From assembly GCA_905203015.1 (NCBI GenBank), contig CAJKUC010000005.1, positions 53,475 to 117,474 of the forward strand: 64,000 nt of DNA, given 5' to 3'. The DNA is from an uncultured Christensenella sp. GTDB lineage: Bacteria > Bacillota > Clostridia > Christensenellales > Borkfalkiaceae. Both the position numbers and the translations under genes were made by a program. Below the pieces are notes generated by a model. That model searched no databases and had not been told where the DNA came from. It worked only from the letters and a program-made list of their open reading frames with translations. Positions 40,917-49,577 of this stretch are shown here, piece by piece (the stretch's first letter is position 1; every line of letters begins with the position of its first letter).

Positions 40917-41753
40917 ATGGAAAACGCAGAAAACGCCGGATCTTTACAAGACGAAATTTTCACGGAACAAAGCACGGAACAGATTGCTCTGCGCGCGGAA
41001 AATTTAAGAAAAACTTTCCGTCTTTCCGCAAAACAACGAAAAAGTGAAAAGACGGCGGCAAAAGAAAAGGTGGCGGTAGACGGGCTCTCTTTCACGGTGA
41101 AAAAAGGCGAAATCTACGGTTTGCTCGGCCCGAACGGCGCGGGAAAAACCACAACGCTCCGTATGCTCGCCACGCTCATTAAACCCGACGAGGGCGACGC
41201 GTTCTTAAACGGGCACAGCATAGTGCGCGAAGCGGATAAAGTGCGCAACGAAATCGGATTTTTAACCAGCGAATTAAAGCCGGACGATTTCTTCACCCCG
41301 TCGTATCTCTTCGATTTCTTTTCGGAACTGCACGGCATGAGCGAACAACGAAAAAACGAGCGCAAGGCTCTGCTGTTTTCCCGTTTCGGGATCGACCGTT
41401 TTTCCGAAACGAAAATTTCCGATCTTTCCACGGGCATGAAACAGAAAGTATCGATCGCGATCTCGCTTGTGCACGATCCCGATTTCGTTATTTTCGACGA
41501 GCCGACGAACGGACTGGACGTACTGACGGCAAAGACGGTGACGGATTTTCTTCTCGAACTGAAAGAACAGGGAAAAACCGTGCTGTTATCCACGCATATT
41601 TTCTCGCTTGTGGAAAAAATATGCGATCGGGCGGGCATTATCGTAGACGGTAAAATGGCGAAAGAAGGATACGTGAAAGAACTGACGGCGGAAAAAAATC
41701 TGGAAGACGTGTTCTTCGATCTGTACGCCGCCTTGAAGGGAGAAGAAAAATGA
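40917..41753 (+). CDS. natA: ABC transporter ATP-binding protein, NatA-like
   Basis: 278 residues. Walker A GPNGAGKTTTLRML, signature LSTGMKQKVSIA, Walker B FVIFDEPTNGLD and switch histidine LLSTHIFS are all present. A ~50-residue acidic and then Lys-rich leader precedes the domain. With the next gene it forms a type ABC-2 exporter of the NatAB sodium-export kind. AGGAGG precedes ATG. Confidence 0.92.
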   Translation: MENAENAGSLQDEIFTEQSTEQIALRAENLRKTFRLSAKQRKSEKTAAKEKVAVDGLSFTVKKGEIYGLLGPNGAGKTTTLRMLATLIKPDEGDAFLNGHSIVREADKVRNEIGFLTSELKPDDFFTPSYLFDFFSELHGMSEQRKNERKALLFSRFGIDRFSETKISDLSTGMKQKVSIAISLVHDPDFVIFDEPTNGLDVLTAKTVTDFLLELKEQGKTVLLSTHIFSLVEKICDRAGIIVDGKMAKEGYVKELTAEKNLEDVFFDLYAALKGEEK

Positions 41754-42895
41754 AAACGATTCTTACCATTTTAAAAAAGGAATTTGCCCGCATTTTTAAG
41801 GACAGGCGGCTTCTTTTATCCCTGTTTCTGCCCGGAATTTTAATCTACTGCATTTATTCTCTTCTCGGCGGCGCGATCGGAAATATCGTTTCCCCGTCGG
41901 AAAACGATACGTATACGGTGGCGTTTCTTAATCTGCCCGATTCCATAGGCGATTCTCTGAACGAAACGGGCAAAATCGAAACGAAACGAATTTCCGCCGA
42001 TCAGACGGAAGAGACGAAAGCGCAGGTGGAAAGCGGGAAAATCGACGCGCTGTTCGTCTTTCCCGAAGTCCTCGGCGACGAACCGACGGATACGCCGCAG
42101 CAGATTCTCGCATTTTATTCTTCCGTAGATACGAAATCGGCGGCGGCATTCTCCCTCGTTTCGGAAATCGTTTCGCAACGACAAATCGTGAAAACCAATT
42201 TCTTCATCGCAGGCGAAGACGTCGCTTCGGAAAAAGACCTCACCGCCATGATGTTTTCCATGATCGTGCCGATGCTGCTGATCACCTTCCTTTTCGCTGG
42301 CTGCATGTCTCTCGTTCCCGAATCGATCGCGGGAGAAAAAGAACGCGGCGTATTTGCCACCATGCTGGTTACGCCCGTAAAACGCAGCCATATCGCGCTC
42401 GGAAAAATTCTCGCGCTGTCCGCCGCGTCGCTCGTTTCCGGCGCGTGTTCGTTCCTCGGGCTGATCCTTTCTTTGCCGAAAATGCTGGAAGGTTCGGGGG
42501 AATCGTTACACCTTTCCGCCGTCGCGTACCCCGTCTCTTCCTATGTGGCGCTGTTTCTCGTGATCGTTTCCACCGTGCTCTTTATCACGGCGATCATGTC
42601 CGTCTGCTCCGCATTCGCAAAAAGCGTGAAAGAGGCAAATTCTTACGTAGGGCCGATGATGCTGATCGTAATGATGGCTGCGGTGCTGAATATATTTTTA
42701 TCCGATAAAATCGGCTCGTGGGCTTACTTTATCCCTTTGTTCAATTCCGTAAAAGTGATGGGCGACGTATTTTCTTTCACCGCGAAAACGTGGCAGATCG
42801 CGGCAACGATCGTATCGAACGTCTGCTTTTCGGCTCTTCTCGCGTTCGCTCTGGCGAAAATGTTCGACAGCGAAAAAATCATTTCGGGATCGTAA
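41750..42895 (+). CDS. natB: ABC-2 type permease, NatB-like
   Basis: 381 residues. N-terminal helix (residues 21-48, RLLLSLFLPGILIYCIYSLL), a ~130-residue outer domain, then five helices. The motif 'PESIAGEKERGVFATMLVTPV' is the conserved elbow of NatB/ABC-2 permeases. ATG overlaps the natA stop by four bases, so the two are translationally coupled. Sodium as substrate is inferred from the family; drugs or peptides are possible. Confidence 0.9.
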   Translation: MKTILTILKKEFARIFKDRRLLLSLFLPGILIYCIYSLLGGAIGNIVSPSENDTYTVAFLNLPDSIGDSLNETGKIETKRISADQTEETKAQVESGKIDALFVFPEVLGDEPTDTPQQILAFYSSVDTKSAAAFSLVSEIVSQRQIVKTNFFIAGEDVASEKDLTAMMFSMIVPMLLITFLFAGCMSLVPESIAGEKERGVFATMLVTPVKRSHIALGKILALSAASLVSGACSFLGLILSLPKMLEGSGESLHLSAVAYPVSSYVALFLVIVSTVLFITAIMSVCSAFAKSVKEANSYVGPMMLIVMMAAVLNIFLSDKIGSWAYFIPLFNSVKVMGDVFSFTAKTWQIAATIVSNVCFSALLAFALAKMFDSEKIISGS

Positions 42896-43045
42896 ACCGA
42901 AAAAACAATCGTCTCGCTTCGTTTCCGCAGTCCGTTTCAAAAAAACGCGCGGCGGAGTAATAAACCTCTTCGTATACGGGAATCATATACTGTAGAAGAA
43001 AAGAATCACGACGGCAAAAAAATAAAATTTTTCTGCGGCAGAAAG

Positions 43046-43074
43046 TTGACTTTTCCGACTTTCGCTGTTATAAT
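43046..43074 (+). promoter_or_regulatory. Promoter of mgtE
   Basis: TTGACT, 17 bases, TATAAT. Transcription should start near 43081, giving a leader of about 330 bases. Confidence 0.85.
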
Positions 43075-43080
43075 GAATGA

Positions 43081-43407
43081 GGCGTTCGGGAAAGGCGCAA
43101 ACGAAACGTTTGCTTTATCCGTAACCGCCGCAAAATCAAAAAAATTTACAAGGAGGTACGAGCCATGGACGACCGAAGTAGAGGCGACGAAAAACCCGGA
43201 CTATCTATCCGCGGCCCGCGCCTTTTTGATACGGAATTTTAAACGACGATTTTTTATGCTTTTTTGCGCGCGTTCGCTTTAAAACGCGAACCGTTCCGCC
43301 GATAAGCCCGTCGTTGTTTCCGCATACGGGGAAAAGCGCGATCGCATGCCGCCGAAGATATCCCCCGCACCGTCGCCTTTCTTTACGCCTTTGTGCAACG
43401 AAAAGAA
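43081..43407 (+). promoter_or_regulatory. Long structured leader of mgtE
   Basis: Contains a perfect hairpin at 43097-43113 (GCAAAC, GAAAC loop, GTTTGC), the upstream ORF at 43165-43242, a hairpin at 43272-43291 (GTTCGC / GCGAAC), and complementary AACGACG and CGTCGTT pieces at 43242-43248 and 43309-43315. No M-box consensus is visible. The mgtE start itself lacks a good ribosome site, so the leader probably controls translation or elongation. Confidence 0.5.
43165..43242 (+). CDS. 25-residue leader peptide upstream of mgtE
   Basis: An ORF with an almost perfect ribosome site (AAGGAGG, 7 bases before ATG), far better than that of mgtE. The peptide starts MDDRSRGDEKPG and ends GPRLFDTEF. Its first nine residues hold four acidic residues. 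The stop is followed by the mgtE leader hairpins. In enterobacteria, leader peptides of magnesium genes with acidic and proline stretches sense low magnesium through ribosome instability; this peptide may act likewise. The coding status is inferred from the ribosome site only. Confidence 0.55.
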   Translation: MDDRSRGDEKPGLSIRGPRLFDTEF

Positions 43408-45081
43408 ATGGAACAGGAAAAATTGAACGAATTCCTCAGCAGAGGAGATTATGAGGGGGCGGCGGAATACGCCCTCAAAGCAGAGCCGGAGACGTTGGCG
43501 AAATTTCTCGAAACGCTTTCCGACGATCGTCTGCAACCTTTTTGCGGCGCGCTCGACAGCGATCTTCTCGCGCAGGCGCTCGTCCTTCTGGACGCGCCGT
43601 TGCAAAGCAAGATCATTTCCGGCTTACGCGACGACGAATTACAGGAAGTCATGGACGGGGTTTCCGTCGACGACACCGTAGACATGATCGGCGACATGCC
43701 CGAAAAAATCGTGCGCAGAATCGCCGAAAAAGAAGAAATCGTCCGCTTATTCGAGGAGCGGCGTTTTTCCGTACTGAAACCGCTCTTATCGTCGATGAAC
43801 GCCACCGACGTAGCGGCGGTGTTTGAAGAGGTGGAAGACGAAGATCTTCCCGTTCTCTTCCGTATTCTGCCGAAAGATCTCGCGGCGGATACGTTCGTGG
43901 AAATGGATAAAGACACCCGCGAAAAACTGCTGCACAAACTCAACGATCTCGAAGTGAAAGCCGTCATGGACGAACTCTTCCTCGACGACACCGTAGACGT
44001 CATCGAAGAGATGCCCGCGAACGTAGTGAAACGTCTGCTTTCGATCAGCGACAATCAGACGCGCGCCTATATCAACGAGATTTTGAAGTACCCTAAAGAC
44101 AGCGCGGGCAGCATTATGACGATCGAATACGTTTCGCTCCGCCCCGATATGACGGTGAACGAAGCGTTTTCGAGAATCAGAAAAACGGCGATCGACAAAG
44201 AGACGATCTACACCTGCTATATCACGGATTCCGCGAACAAACTGCTCGGCTGCGTATCGGCAAAAACACTGATGATTTCCGCCCCCGAAACAAAAATTTC
44301 GGAAATCATGGACGAAAACGTGATCTACGTACACACGGAGGACGACAAGGAAGACGTAGCGCGGAAAATCTCGAATTACGGTTTTCTCGCCATCCCCGTG
44401 GTGGATAACGAACGTCGGCTTGTGGGTATCGTCACCGTAGACGACGCCATGGACGTCATCCAGGAAGAGAACACGGAAGATATCGCAAAAATGGCGGCTA
44501 TGACGCCCACGGGCACGCCGTATCTGAAAACCAGCGTTTTTCAGATTTGGAAAAACCGTATCCCGTGGCTTCTCATCCTCATGGTGAGCGCAACGTTTAC
44601 GGGGCTTATTTTAAACACCTACGAAGCGAGGCTTTCGCAGATTTCCACGGTGCTTTTCGCCTGCGTGCCCATGATGATGGATACGGGAGGTAACGCCGGT
44701 TCGCAGGCTTCCGTTACGGTGATCCGCTCGCTCGCGCTGGACGAACTGAAAACAAGCGACGTGCTGAAAGTGGTGTGGAAAGAATTCCGCGCTTCGCTCC
44801 TTTTGGGGCTTACGCTCGGCGCAGCCTGCTTTGCGAAACTGATGCTGATCGATAATCTCCTCTTCGGTTTCGAGGGATACACCACCCTCCTTTGCAGCGT
44901 GGTAGCCGCCGCCCTTTCCATCACCGTTGTTGTGGCGAAACTTGTAGGATGCACGCTTCCCCTTCTGGCTAAAAAATGCCGGCTCGATCCCGCCGTGGTG
45001 GCAAGCCCTTTTATCACCACGATCGTAGACGCTATCTCGCTGATCATCTACTGCAATTTCGCCGTTGCCATACTGGCATGA
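43408..45081 (+). CDS. mgtE: Magnesium transporter MgtE
   Basis: 557 residues from ATG 43408 (a GTG five codons earlier is equally possible; neither has a strong ribosome site). Architecture: acidic N-domain of helical repeats (residues ~10-230), a CBS pair (~230-350, e.g. GIVTVDDAMDVIQEE), and five C-terminal membrane helices. The pore motif MMMDTGGNAGSQASVTVIRS is conserved. The N and CBS domains bind magnesium and close the channel when it is plentiful. It has its own promoter, a long leader and a terminator. Confidence 0.96.
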   Translation: MEQEKLNEFLSRGDYEGAAEYALKAEPETLAKFLETLSDDRLQPFCGALDSDLLAQALVLLDAPLQSKIISGLRDDELQEVMDGVSVDDTVDMIGDMPEKIVRRIAEKEEIVRLFEERRFSVLKPLLSSMNATDVAAVFEEVEDEDLPVLFRILPKDLAADTFVEMDKDTREKLLHKLNDLEVKAVMDELFLDDTVDVIEEMPANVVKRLLSISDNQTRAYINEILKYPKDSAGSIMTIEYVSLRPDMTVNEAFSRIRKTAIDKETIYTCYITDSANKLLGCVSAKTLMISAPETKISEIMDENVIYVHTEDDKEDVARKISNYGFLAIPVVDNERRLVGIVTVDDAMDVIQEENTEDIAKMAAMTPTGTPYLKTSVFQIWKNRIPWLLILMVSATFTGLILNTYEARLSQISTVLFACVPMMMDTGGNAGSQASVTVIRSLALDELKTSDVLKVVWKEFRASLLLGLTLGAACFAKLMLIDNLLFGFEGYTTLLCSVVAAALSITVVVAKLVGCTLPLLAKKCRLDPAVVASPFITTIVDAISLIIYCNFAVAILA

Positions 45082-45122
45082 CGAAATACATGACCGAAAC
45101 GGAACAATTTCAAAAACTTTAC

Positions 45123-45157
45123 CCCCGGACGAACTGATTTTTCCGCTTCGTTCGGGG
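45123..45157 (+). terminator. Intrinsic terminator of mgtE
   Basis: CCCCGGACG pairs with CGTTCGGGG (one G-T pair); ATTTTCCC follows. Confidence 0.7.
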
Positions 45158-45204
45158 ATTTTCCCTTTCTTTTTGCAAAAGTTTTTACGCCGACGCCAAA
45201 TATC

Positions 45205-45234
45205 TTGACATTTTTTATGCCTTTATGCTATAAA
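45205..45234 (+). promoter_or_regulatory. Promoter of the PAP2 phosphatase gene
   Basis: TTGACA, 18 bases, TATAAA with extended TGC. Confidence 0.72.
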
Positions 45235-45295
45235 TATATCGAAGAAAACATTATCCGATAAGTTTTTGGCTCTCGTCGGAAAGGAGCGTTTTTAT

Positions 45296-46018
45296 ATGAT
45301 TTCGCCGAACAAGCGTCTTTTGTACGTTTCCGTATCGTTGTTTGTGTTATTTGCCGTGTTCACGGTTCTGGTTGCCACGGTGGACGTAGCGACGGCAAAC
45401 GTCGTCAATTCGCAGGTGACGGAAACAAAGATCGGCTTCTCTCATTTAAATATCGCGTTTTTCGATAAAACTCACCCCGACGGCACGTACAGCGCAGTAT
45501 GGTATAAATTCACCGACATTATCGGAAAAGCCGCTCTTCTGGAAGCCGCGGGATTTGCCGTTTACGGGATTTATCAACTGATTAAAAGAAAAAGTCTGAA
45601 AAAAGTAGATGCGGATTTGTACGTGCTTGCCGCCGCTTATCTTCTTCTTGCCCTTTGCTATATCGTATTCGAAATCTTCCCCGTGAATTACCGCCCCGTA
45701 CTGCTCGGCGATAAACCCGAGGCTTCTTATCCTTCGTCGCACACCATGCTCACCTGCACGATCGCGGGCACGGGAATCGCCGTTTTAAACCATAGAATTT
45801 CAAGCAAACTGACGCGTATTTCCGCAGATATTCTTTCGGGCGTAGCGATCTTCGTAATGATTATCGGCAGAGCGCTTTCGGGCGTGCATTATCTTACGGA
45901 TATTTTCGGAGGCGTATTGCTTTCCTCCGCAATCGTGTTTTTGTATCTTGCGTTTTCTTCCGGAATTATAAAAGCGGAAAAATCTCGGGAGAGCGGCAAC
46001 GAATCGGCGGAAAAATAA
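45296..46018 (+). CDS. PAP2 family membrane phosphatase
   Basis: 240 residues, about five or six membrane helices. Active-site motifs of type 2 phosphatidic-acid phosphatases: NYRPVLLG (motif 1, shortened), YPSSHTML (motif 2) and GRALSGVHYLTDIFGG (motif 3, Arg...His...Asp). Members dephosphorylate lipids such as undecaprenyl pyrophosphate or phosphatidylglycerol phosphate at the membrane. ATG 45296 follows AAGGAG; an upstream in-frame start lacks one. Exact lipid unknown. Confidence 0.88.
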   Translation: MISPNKRLLYVSVSLFVLFAVFTVLVATVDVATANVVNSQVTETKIGFSHLNIAFFDKTHPDGTYSAVWYKFTDIIGKAALLEAAGFAVYGIYQLIKRKSLKKVDADLYVLAAAYLLLALCYIVFEIFPVNYRPVLLGDKPEASYPSSHTMLTCTIAGTGIAVLNHRISSKLTRISADILSGVAIFVMIIGRALSGVHYLTDIFGGVLLSSAIVFLYLAFSSGIIKAEKSRESGNESAEK

Positions 46019-46078
46019 ATTCGCCGTATCAAACACTTCTATTTGCGAACGCGCCGTTTAAACGCTGAAAAATCAATA

Positions 46079-46119
46079 ACGCCCGACCTCGGATATTCCA
46101 TCCGCGGTCGGGCGTATTA
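46079..46119 (+). terminator. Intrinsic terminator of the PAP2 gene
   Basis: ACGCCCGACC, 17-base loop, GGTCGGGCGT, ATTATT. Confidence 0.75.
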
Positions 46120-46185
46120 TTACGCGATCATTTCGTTTTTCGGAATTTTTTTCTTGTTTTCGTCTGCTTCGCACAAATATGAATC

Positions 46186-46219
46186 AAAAAACGATCTGCA
46201 AGAAAATACTTACAGACCG
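46186..46219 (-). terminator. Intrinsic terminator of tRNA-Gly
   Basis: Minus strand CGGTCTG, 14-base loop, CAGATCG, TTTTTTG. Confidence 0.72.
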
Positions 46220-46227
46220 TTGACATC

Positions 46228-46302
46228 TGGAGCAGGTGACGAGAGTCGAACTCGCCGGAATCAGCTTGGGAAGCTGACGCCATACCGCTAGGCGACACCT
46301 GC
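46228..46302 (-). tRNA. tRNA-Gly with anticodon CCC
   Basis: 75 bases on the minus strand. Acceptor GCAGGTG pairs with CACCTGC; discriminator T and encoded CCA follow. The anticodon arm is TCAGC-TTCCCAA-GCTGA, giving anticodon CCC (codon GGG). The T arm GGCGAG-TTCGACT-CTCGTC has the normal TTCGA loop. U73 is the expected discriminator for glycine. Single gene with its own promoter and terminator. Confidence 0.96.
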
Positions 46303-46321
46303 AATTTCGTTTTGCCTGTTT

Positions 46322-46350
46322 ATTATATTCTATTTTTTTTTAAATGTCAA
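46322..46350 (-). promoter_or_regulatory. Promoter of tRNA-Gly
   Basis: Minus strand TTGACA, 17 bases, TATAAT, ~20 bases before the tRNA. Confidence 0.88.
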
Positions 46351-46507
46351 CTTGTTTTTAAGCGTTTTCGTCGCTTTTCTTTGCGATTTCATGTTTGCGA
46401 CCGTGAAACGATCGGATTATTTCCCGTTTATCTGCCCCGAAACGCGAGAACCGGGCGGTTGCCTTTTCGCATCCGCAACCGCCCGCCTTGTTTTTCGCTC
46501 CGCACAT

Positions 46508-48574
46508 TCAGCGCAGATATCTTCCCTGCGCCGTTGGTACTACACGATTGATTTTCACCTCTTCGCCCGTTGCGACGTCAACGTACACAAAATAGCCGTC
46601 CTCGCCGTGTGCACAGGCAAATTCATAGCACAACTTTTCTTTATCGCCGAAACGGATCACCGCCCTTCTCGCATTCAGCACGTTCAGGCAGGAATTCAAC
46701 GTCTTTTCCGCTTTTTCTTCGGATACCTTACACGCCGGCGTTTTTTCCTGTGCGCGATCCTTATGATTATTCAGAAACGACACGGCGGTAAACCCCACCG
46801 CTTTGCCCCGTTCTTCGCACACTTTCACGCGCAACGCATCGGGATAATACGCCACGCCGTCTTGTTCGTACACAAAAGTGAAGGTAGCGTTCACGCCGCT
46901 TTCGCTCGCCCATACCGCCGTCATATTGTCGTAACCGAGCGATTTCACGTAATTTTCGGCGATCGCAAGCGCGTTTTCAAAATCCACGTTCTTCTTCGTG
47001 CAGTCGGCATAATAATCGAAGCCGACAAGCGCGCCGTTTGCTTTCGCGATCACGGCATAAAGCATTCTGCCGTCGCCGTCCGTCAGCGTGAAATTGTATC
47101 CGTCGATTTCGCCTGAAACGGTCTCGCCCGCATATTCGCACGAAGCGATATCATAATCGGCAAAATACCCGCGGCACGACTCCTCCGCCTGCGCGGAAGA
47201 AACGTTCGCCTCTTTCTTTTCCGTAACGGCGGGAGCATTATCCGTTTCCGAAGCAAAGCCGCCCTCGATCGCGAAATTTTCGATATTACGGAAATGTTCG
47301 TACACTTTATTGCCCGCTTTATCCTTCATAAACGCCGCCATGTCCTTATCCGTCAGTTCTTCCGAAAGCGCGGAAAGTTCTTCGAGAATTTTTTTGTTGA
47401 GCGCATACATGTTTCCCAGCGTTTTATAATCCGAAGCGGAAAGTTTTTCGCCCGCGCGGATCTTTTCCAGCATCGCCTGCGCCGCATCGCCCGCACGGTT
47501 CAGAAACGCCGTCATGTTCACGTCCGTTTCGGAATCCACGGGGAATTTTTCCAGGGTATTTTCGGCGAGACGAGCCTGCACGAGAAGATCGGTGAGCGCT
47601 TCGCTCTGCGCTCTGCCGCCCGAAGACACCCGCGCTTTGGCAAGATCTCCGTCCACTTCCGAAAGAGTACCCGTCAATTCGTATAACGCGCCGCGATACC
47701 CCGTGGAAAGCGCCGAATCCGCCTGATTCATCCGCACGGCGCCTACTGTAACCACAGTTCCGAGAGCAAGCGTCACCACGCCGAGCGAAATCACCGCGGC
47801 AAGCCAGCCGCCGAATCCGGGCGCGTGATTCTCGCTGCGCCGACGTTCTTTGTTTTCAAGCCTTTGCTGCTTTCTTTTCAATGCGGCGTCGCGGCGTTGA
47901 AGGCGCAATTTGTAGCGCTGTTCGCGACGTTCTTTCTTCGCGGCAATTTTCGCGGCTTTTTCTTTTTCGAGACGCTTCATACGCGCCTCTTTCGTCTCCG
48001 CTTTCAGCATCGCTCTCCGCGCTTCTCTTTCACTGCGGCGTTTTGCTTTCGCCGCCTTTTTCTCGGCGAGCCGTTCCGCACGTTTTGCCTTCCGCTCCTC
48101 TTTTTTCTCACTTTGCGAATGTTTCGAGTCCGCGCGTTTTTCTTTCATCGCAAGGCGGCGTTCTTTGCGGTTCTCTTTGCCTTCCAGGCGTTTTTTACGC
48201 CGTTCTTCCTTTGCTGCAAGGCGTTTTTCTCTGCGTTTCGCCCTTGCTTCGGCACGTTTTTTCGCTCTTTCCGCCTTTGCTTTCTGTTTTTCCGCCTTGC
48301 GCTCTTCCTTTTTCAAAGCAAGTTCCACACGTTTTTTCGCCGCGGATTTTTCCGCCGCCTTTTTTTCTTCCTGCGTTGCGGCTTTTTTCACGCCGCCGCC
48401 CGCTTTTTTTTGCGCGGGGGCGGAAGCGCCCTTCGTCTTTTGCGCATTGCTTTTTTTGCCGCGCGCGGCGTCAACGCCGCTCTTGCGTTCGCGAACGTTT
48501 TCTTCGGCGATCCGTTCCACCTTTTCTTCCCCCGAAGAGCGGTTCTTTCCCAACTGATTCTGTTTGTTTTCCAT
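46508..48574 (-). CDS. ypeB: YpeB germination protein with a giant basic N-terminal extension
   Basis: 688 residues, whereas YpeB is usually about 450. Residues 1-250 are almost only Lys, Arg, Glu and Ala (for example KRREKRLAAKEERRKKRLEG), predicted to be one long charged helix or coiled coil with strong net positive charge. A membrane helix follows (about 254-283, GFGGWLAAVISLGVVTLALG). The outer part (290-688) is YpeB-like: a helical domain, then PepSY-type repeats (ESCRGYFADYDIASCEYAGE; NALAIAENYVKSLGYDNM in part; CYEFACAHGEDGYFVYVDVATG). YpeB protects and places the cortex-lytic enzyme SleB in spores. It lies 41 bases after sleB, the classic sleB-ypeB order, with AAGGAGAG before ATG. The extension would face the forespore cytosol or nucleoid; its role is unknown. 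Confidence 0.88.
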   Translation of the reverse strand: MENKQNQLGKNRSSGEEKVERIAEENVRERKSGVDAARGKKSNAQKTKGASAPAQKKAGGGVKKAATQEEKKAAEKSAAKKRVELALKKEERKAEKQKAKAERAKKRAEARAKRREKRLAAKEERRKKRLEGKENRKERRLAMKEKRADSKHSQSEKKEERKAKRAERLAEKKAAKAKRRSEREARRAMLKAETKEARMKRLEKEKAAKIAAKKERREQRYKLRLQRRDAALKRKQQRLENKERRRSENHAPGFGGWLAAVISLGVVTLALGTVVTVGAVRMNQADSALSTGYRGALYELTGTLSEVDGDLAKARVSSGGRAQSEALTDLLVQARLAENTLEKFPVDSETDVNMTAFLNRAGDAAQAMLEKIRAGEKLSASDYKTLGNMYALNKKILEELSALSEELTDKDMAAFMKDKAGNKVYEHFRNIENFAIEGGFASETDNAPAVTEKKEANVSSAQAEESCRGYFADYDIASCEYAGETVSGEIDGYNFTLTDGDGRMLYAVIAKANGALVGFDYYADCTKKNVDFENALAIAENYVKSLGYDNMTAVWASESGVNATFTFVYEQDGVAYYPDALRVKVCEERGKAVGFTAVSFLNNHKDRAQEKTPACKVSEEKAEKTLNSCLNVLNARRAVIRFGDKEKLCYEFACAHGEDGYFVYVDVATGEEVKINRVVPTAQGRYLR

Positions 48575-48615
48575 AACGTTGTCTCTCCTTATATTGCTTT
48601 ACGGCAATCCCGTCG

Positions 48616-49371
48616 TCAGATCGCGAAAACGTGTTTGCCGATCACCGTCACCGTAGGTCTGGAAAAAATCCACGCGCTTGTGGCGATCGCGGGATTATAA
48701 TAATAAATCGCGCCGCCGGTAGGATCCCAACCGTTGATCGCGTCCTGCGCCGCGCTCATCGCCGTAGAATCGGGGAAAAGATTGATCTGCCCGTCGGCTA
48801 CGGCAGTGAACGCCCCTTTCTGATACACCACGCCCGAAATCGTATTCGGGAACGACGAACTTTTCACGCGATTTAAAATCACCGCGCCGATCGCCACCTG
48901 ACCGGCATACGGCTCGCCTCTGCCCTCCGCATAAATCGTCTTGGCCAGAAGGTATAAATCGGAACTGGTGTACGACGACGATTGCGTTCCCGCAAGTACG
49001 TTGTAGGAAGCCGTCATGCCGAGGGCCTTGTACGTCGCTTTACCCACAACGCCGTCGGCCGTCAATCCGTTTTTCTTCTGAAACGCGATCACCGCCGCCC
49101 TCGTTCCGCTGCCGAAAATTCCGTCTACGCTGCCCGAGTAATACCCCCATTTCTTTAATCGGCGTTGCACCTCTTTCACTTCGCCGCCCGTAGAGCCCCG
49201 CCGAAGCACCGCAGCCGTTTCCGCCGCTTCTTCTTCCGCATCCGTCCGCACATTTCCCGCGGCATAAGTTCCGTCGCTTTGCGCTTTTTGGTACGGCGCG
49301 GCAAGCGCGGACGTCACACCGAATACGAAAAGTCCCGCCGCCGCAATCGCTATCCTTTTTGCTTTTTTCAT
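48616..49371 (-). CDS. sleB: Spore cortex-lytic enzyme SleB
   Basis: 251 residues. Signal peptide (residues 1-27, ending ALA), a peptidoglycan-binding domain (residues ~57-115, RRGSTGGEVKEVQRRLKKWG), and the C-terminal hydrolase_2 domain with the catalytic Glu in AKTIYAEGRGEPYAGQVAIG and the end GGAIYYYNPAIATSAWIFSR in pieces. SleB cuts cortex muramic-lactam peptidoglycan during germination. ATG 49371 is preferred because AAAGGAG lies before it; an upstream GTG overlaps that site. A sigma-G-like promoter lies upstream. First gene of sleB-ypeB. Confidence 0.96.
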   Translation of the reverse strand: MKKAKRIAIAAAGLFVFGVTSALAAPYQKAQSDGTYAAGNVRTDAEEEAAETAAVLRRGSTGGEVKEVQRRLKKWGYYSGSVDGIFGSGTRAAVIAFQKKNGLTADGVVGKATYKALGMTASYNVLAGTQSSSYTSSDLYLLAKTIYAEGRGEPYAGQVAIGAVILNRVKSSSFPNTISGVVYQKGAFTAVADGQINLFPDSTAMSAAQDAINGWDPTGGAIYYYNPAIATSAWIFSRPTVTVIGKHVFAI

Positions 49372-49418
49372 ATTTTGTCTCCTTTTTTTCACTTACGAAA
49401 ATTTCATCCGTTCGTATG

Positions 49419-49448
49419 TAGTGTGAGAAAAAAGAAGAAAAATATTTA
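49419..49448 (-). promoter_or_regulatory. Sigma-G-like promoter of sleB-ypeB
   Basis: Minus strand TAAATA, 17 bases, CACACTA. The sigma-G consensus is TGMATA, 17-18 bases, CATAMTA; each box has one mismatch. Position, ~50 bases before ATG, fits. Confidence 0.5.
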
Positions 49449-49577
49449 TTCCGATCGCAAAAAAGAAAAAATCGGGCAACGGGATCTTTATTTTTCATAA
49501 TCCGCGTTTTTATGTTCCGCCGTTTATTCTCTGCCGTACGTTTGTTTCGCTTCCGCCTGAAGCGCGCCGCTCATTTT

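Noticed and set aside
43081..43407. M-box magnesium riboswitch before mgtE
   Set aside because: The conserved AGGTGAGGCTCCTATA-type core is not present; the upstream peptide explanation is preferred.
47900..48560. Repetitive-looking DNA suggesting a CRISPR array or minisatellite
   Set aside because: It is the Lys/Arg/Glu codon-rich part of ypeB; there are no constant repeats with variable spacers.
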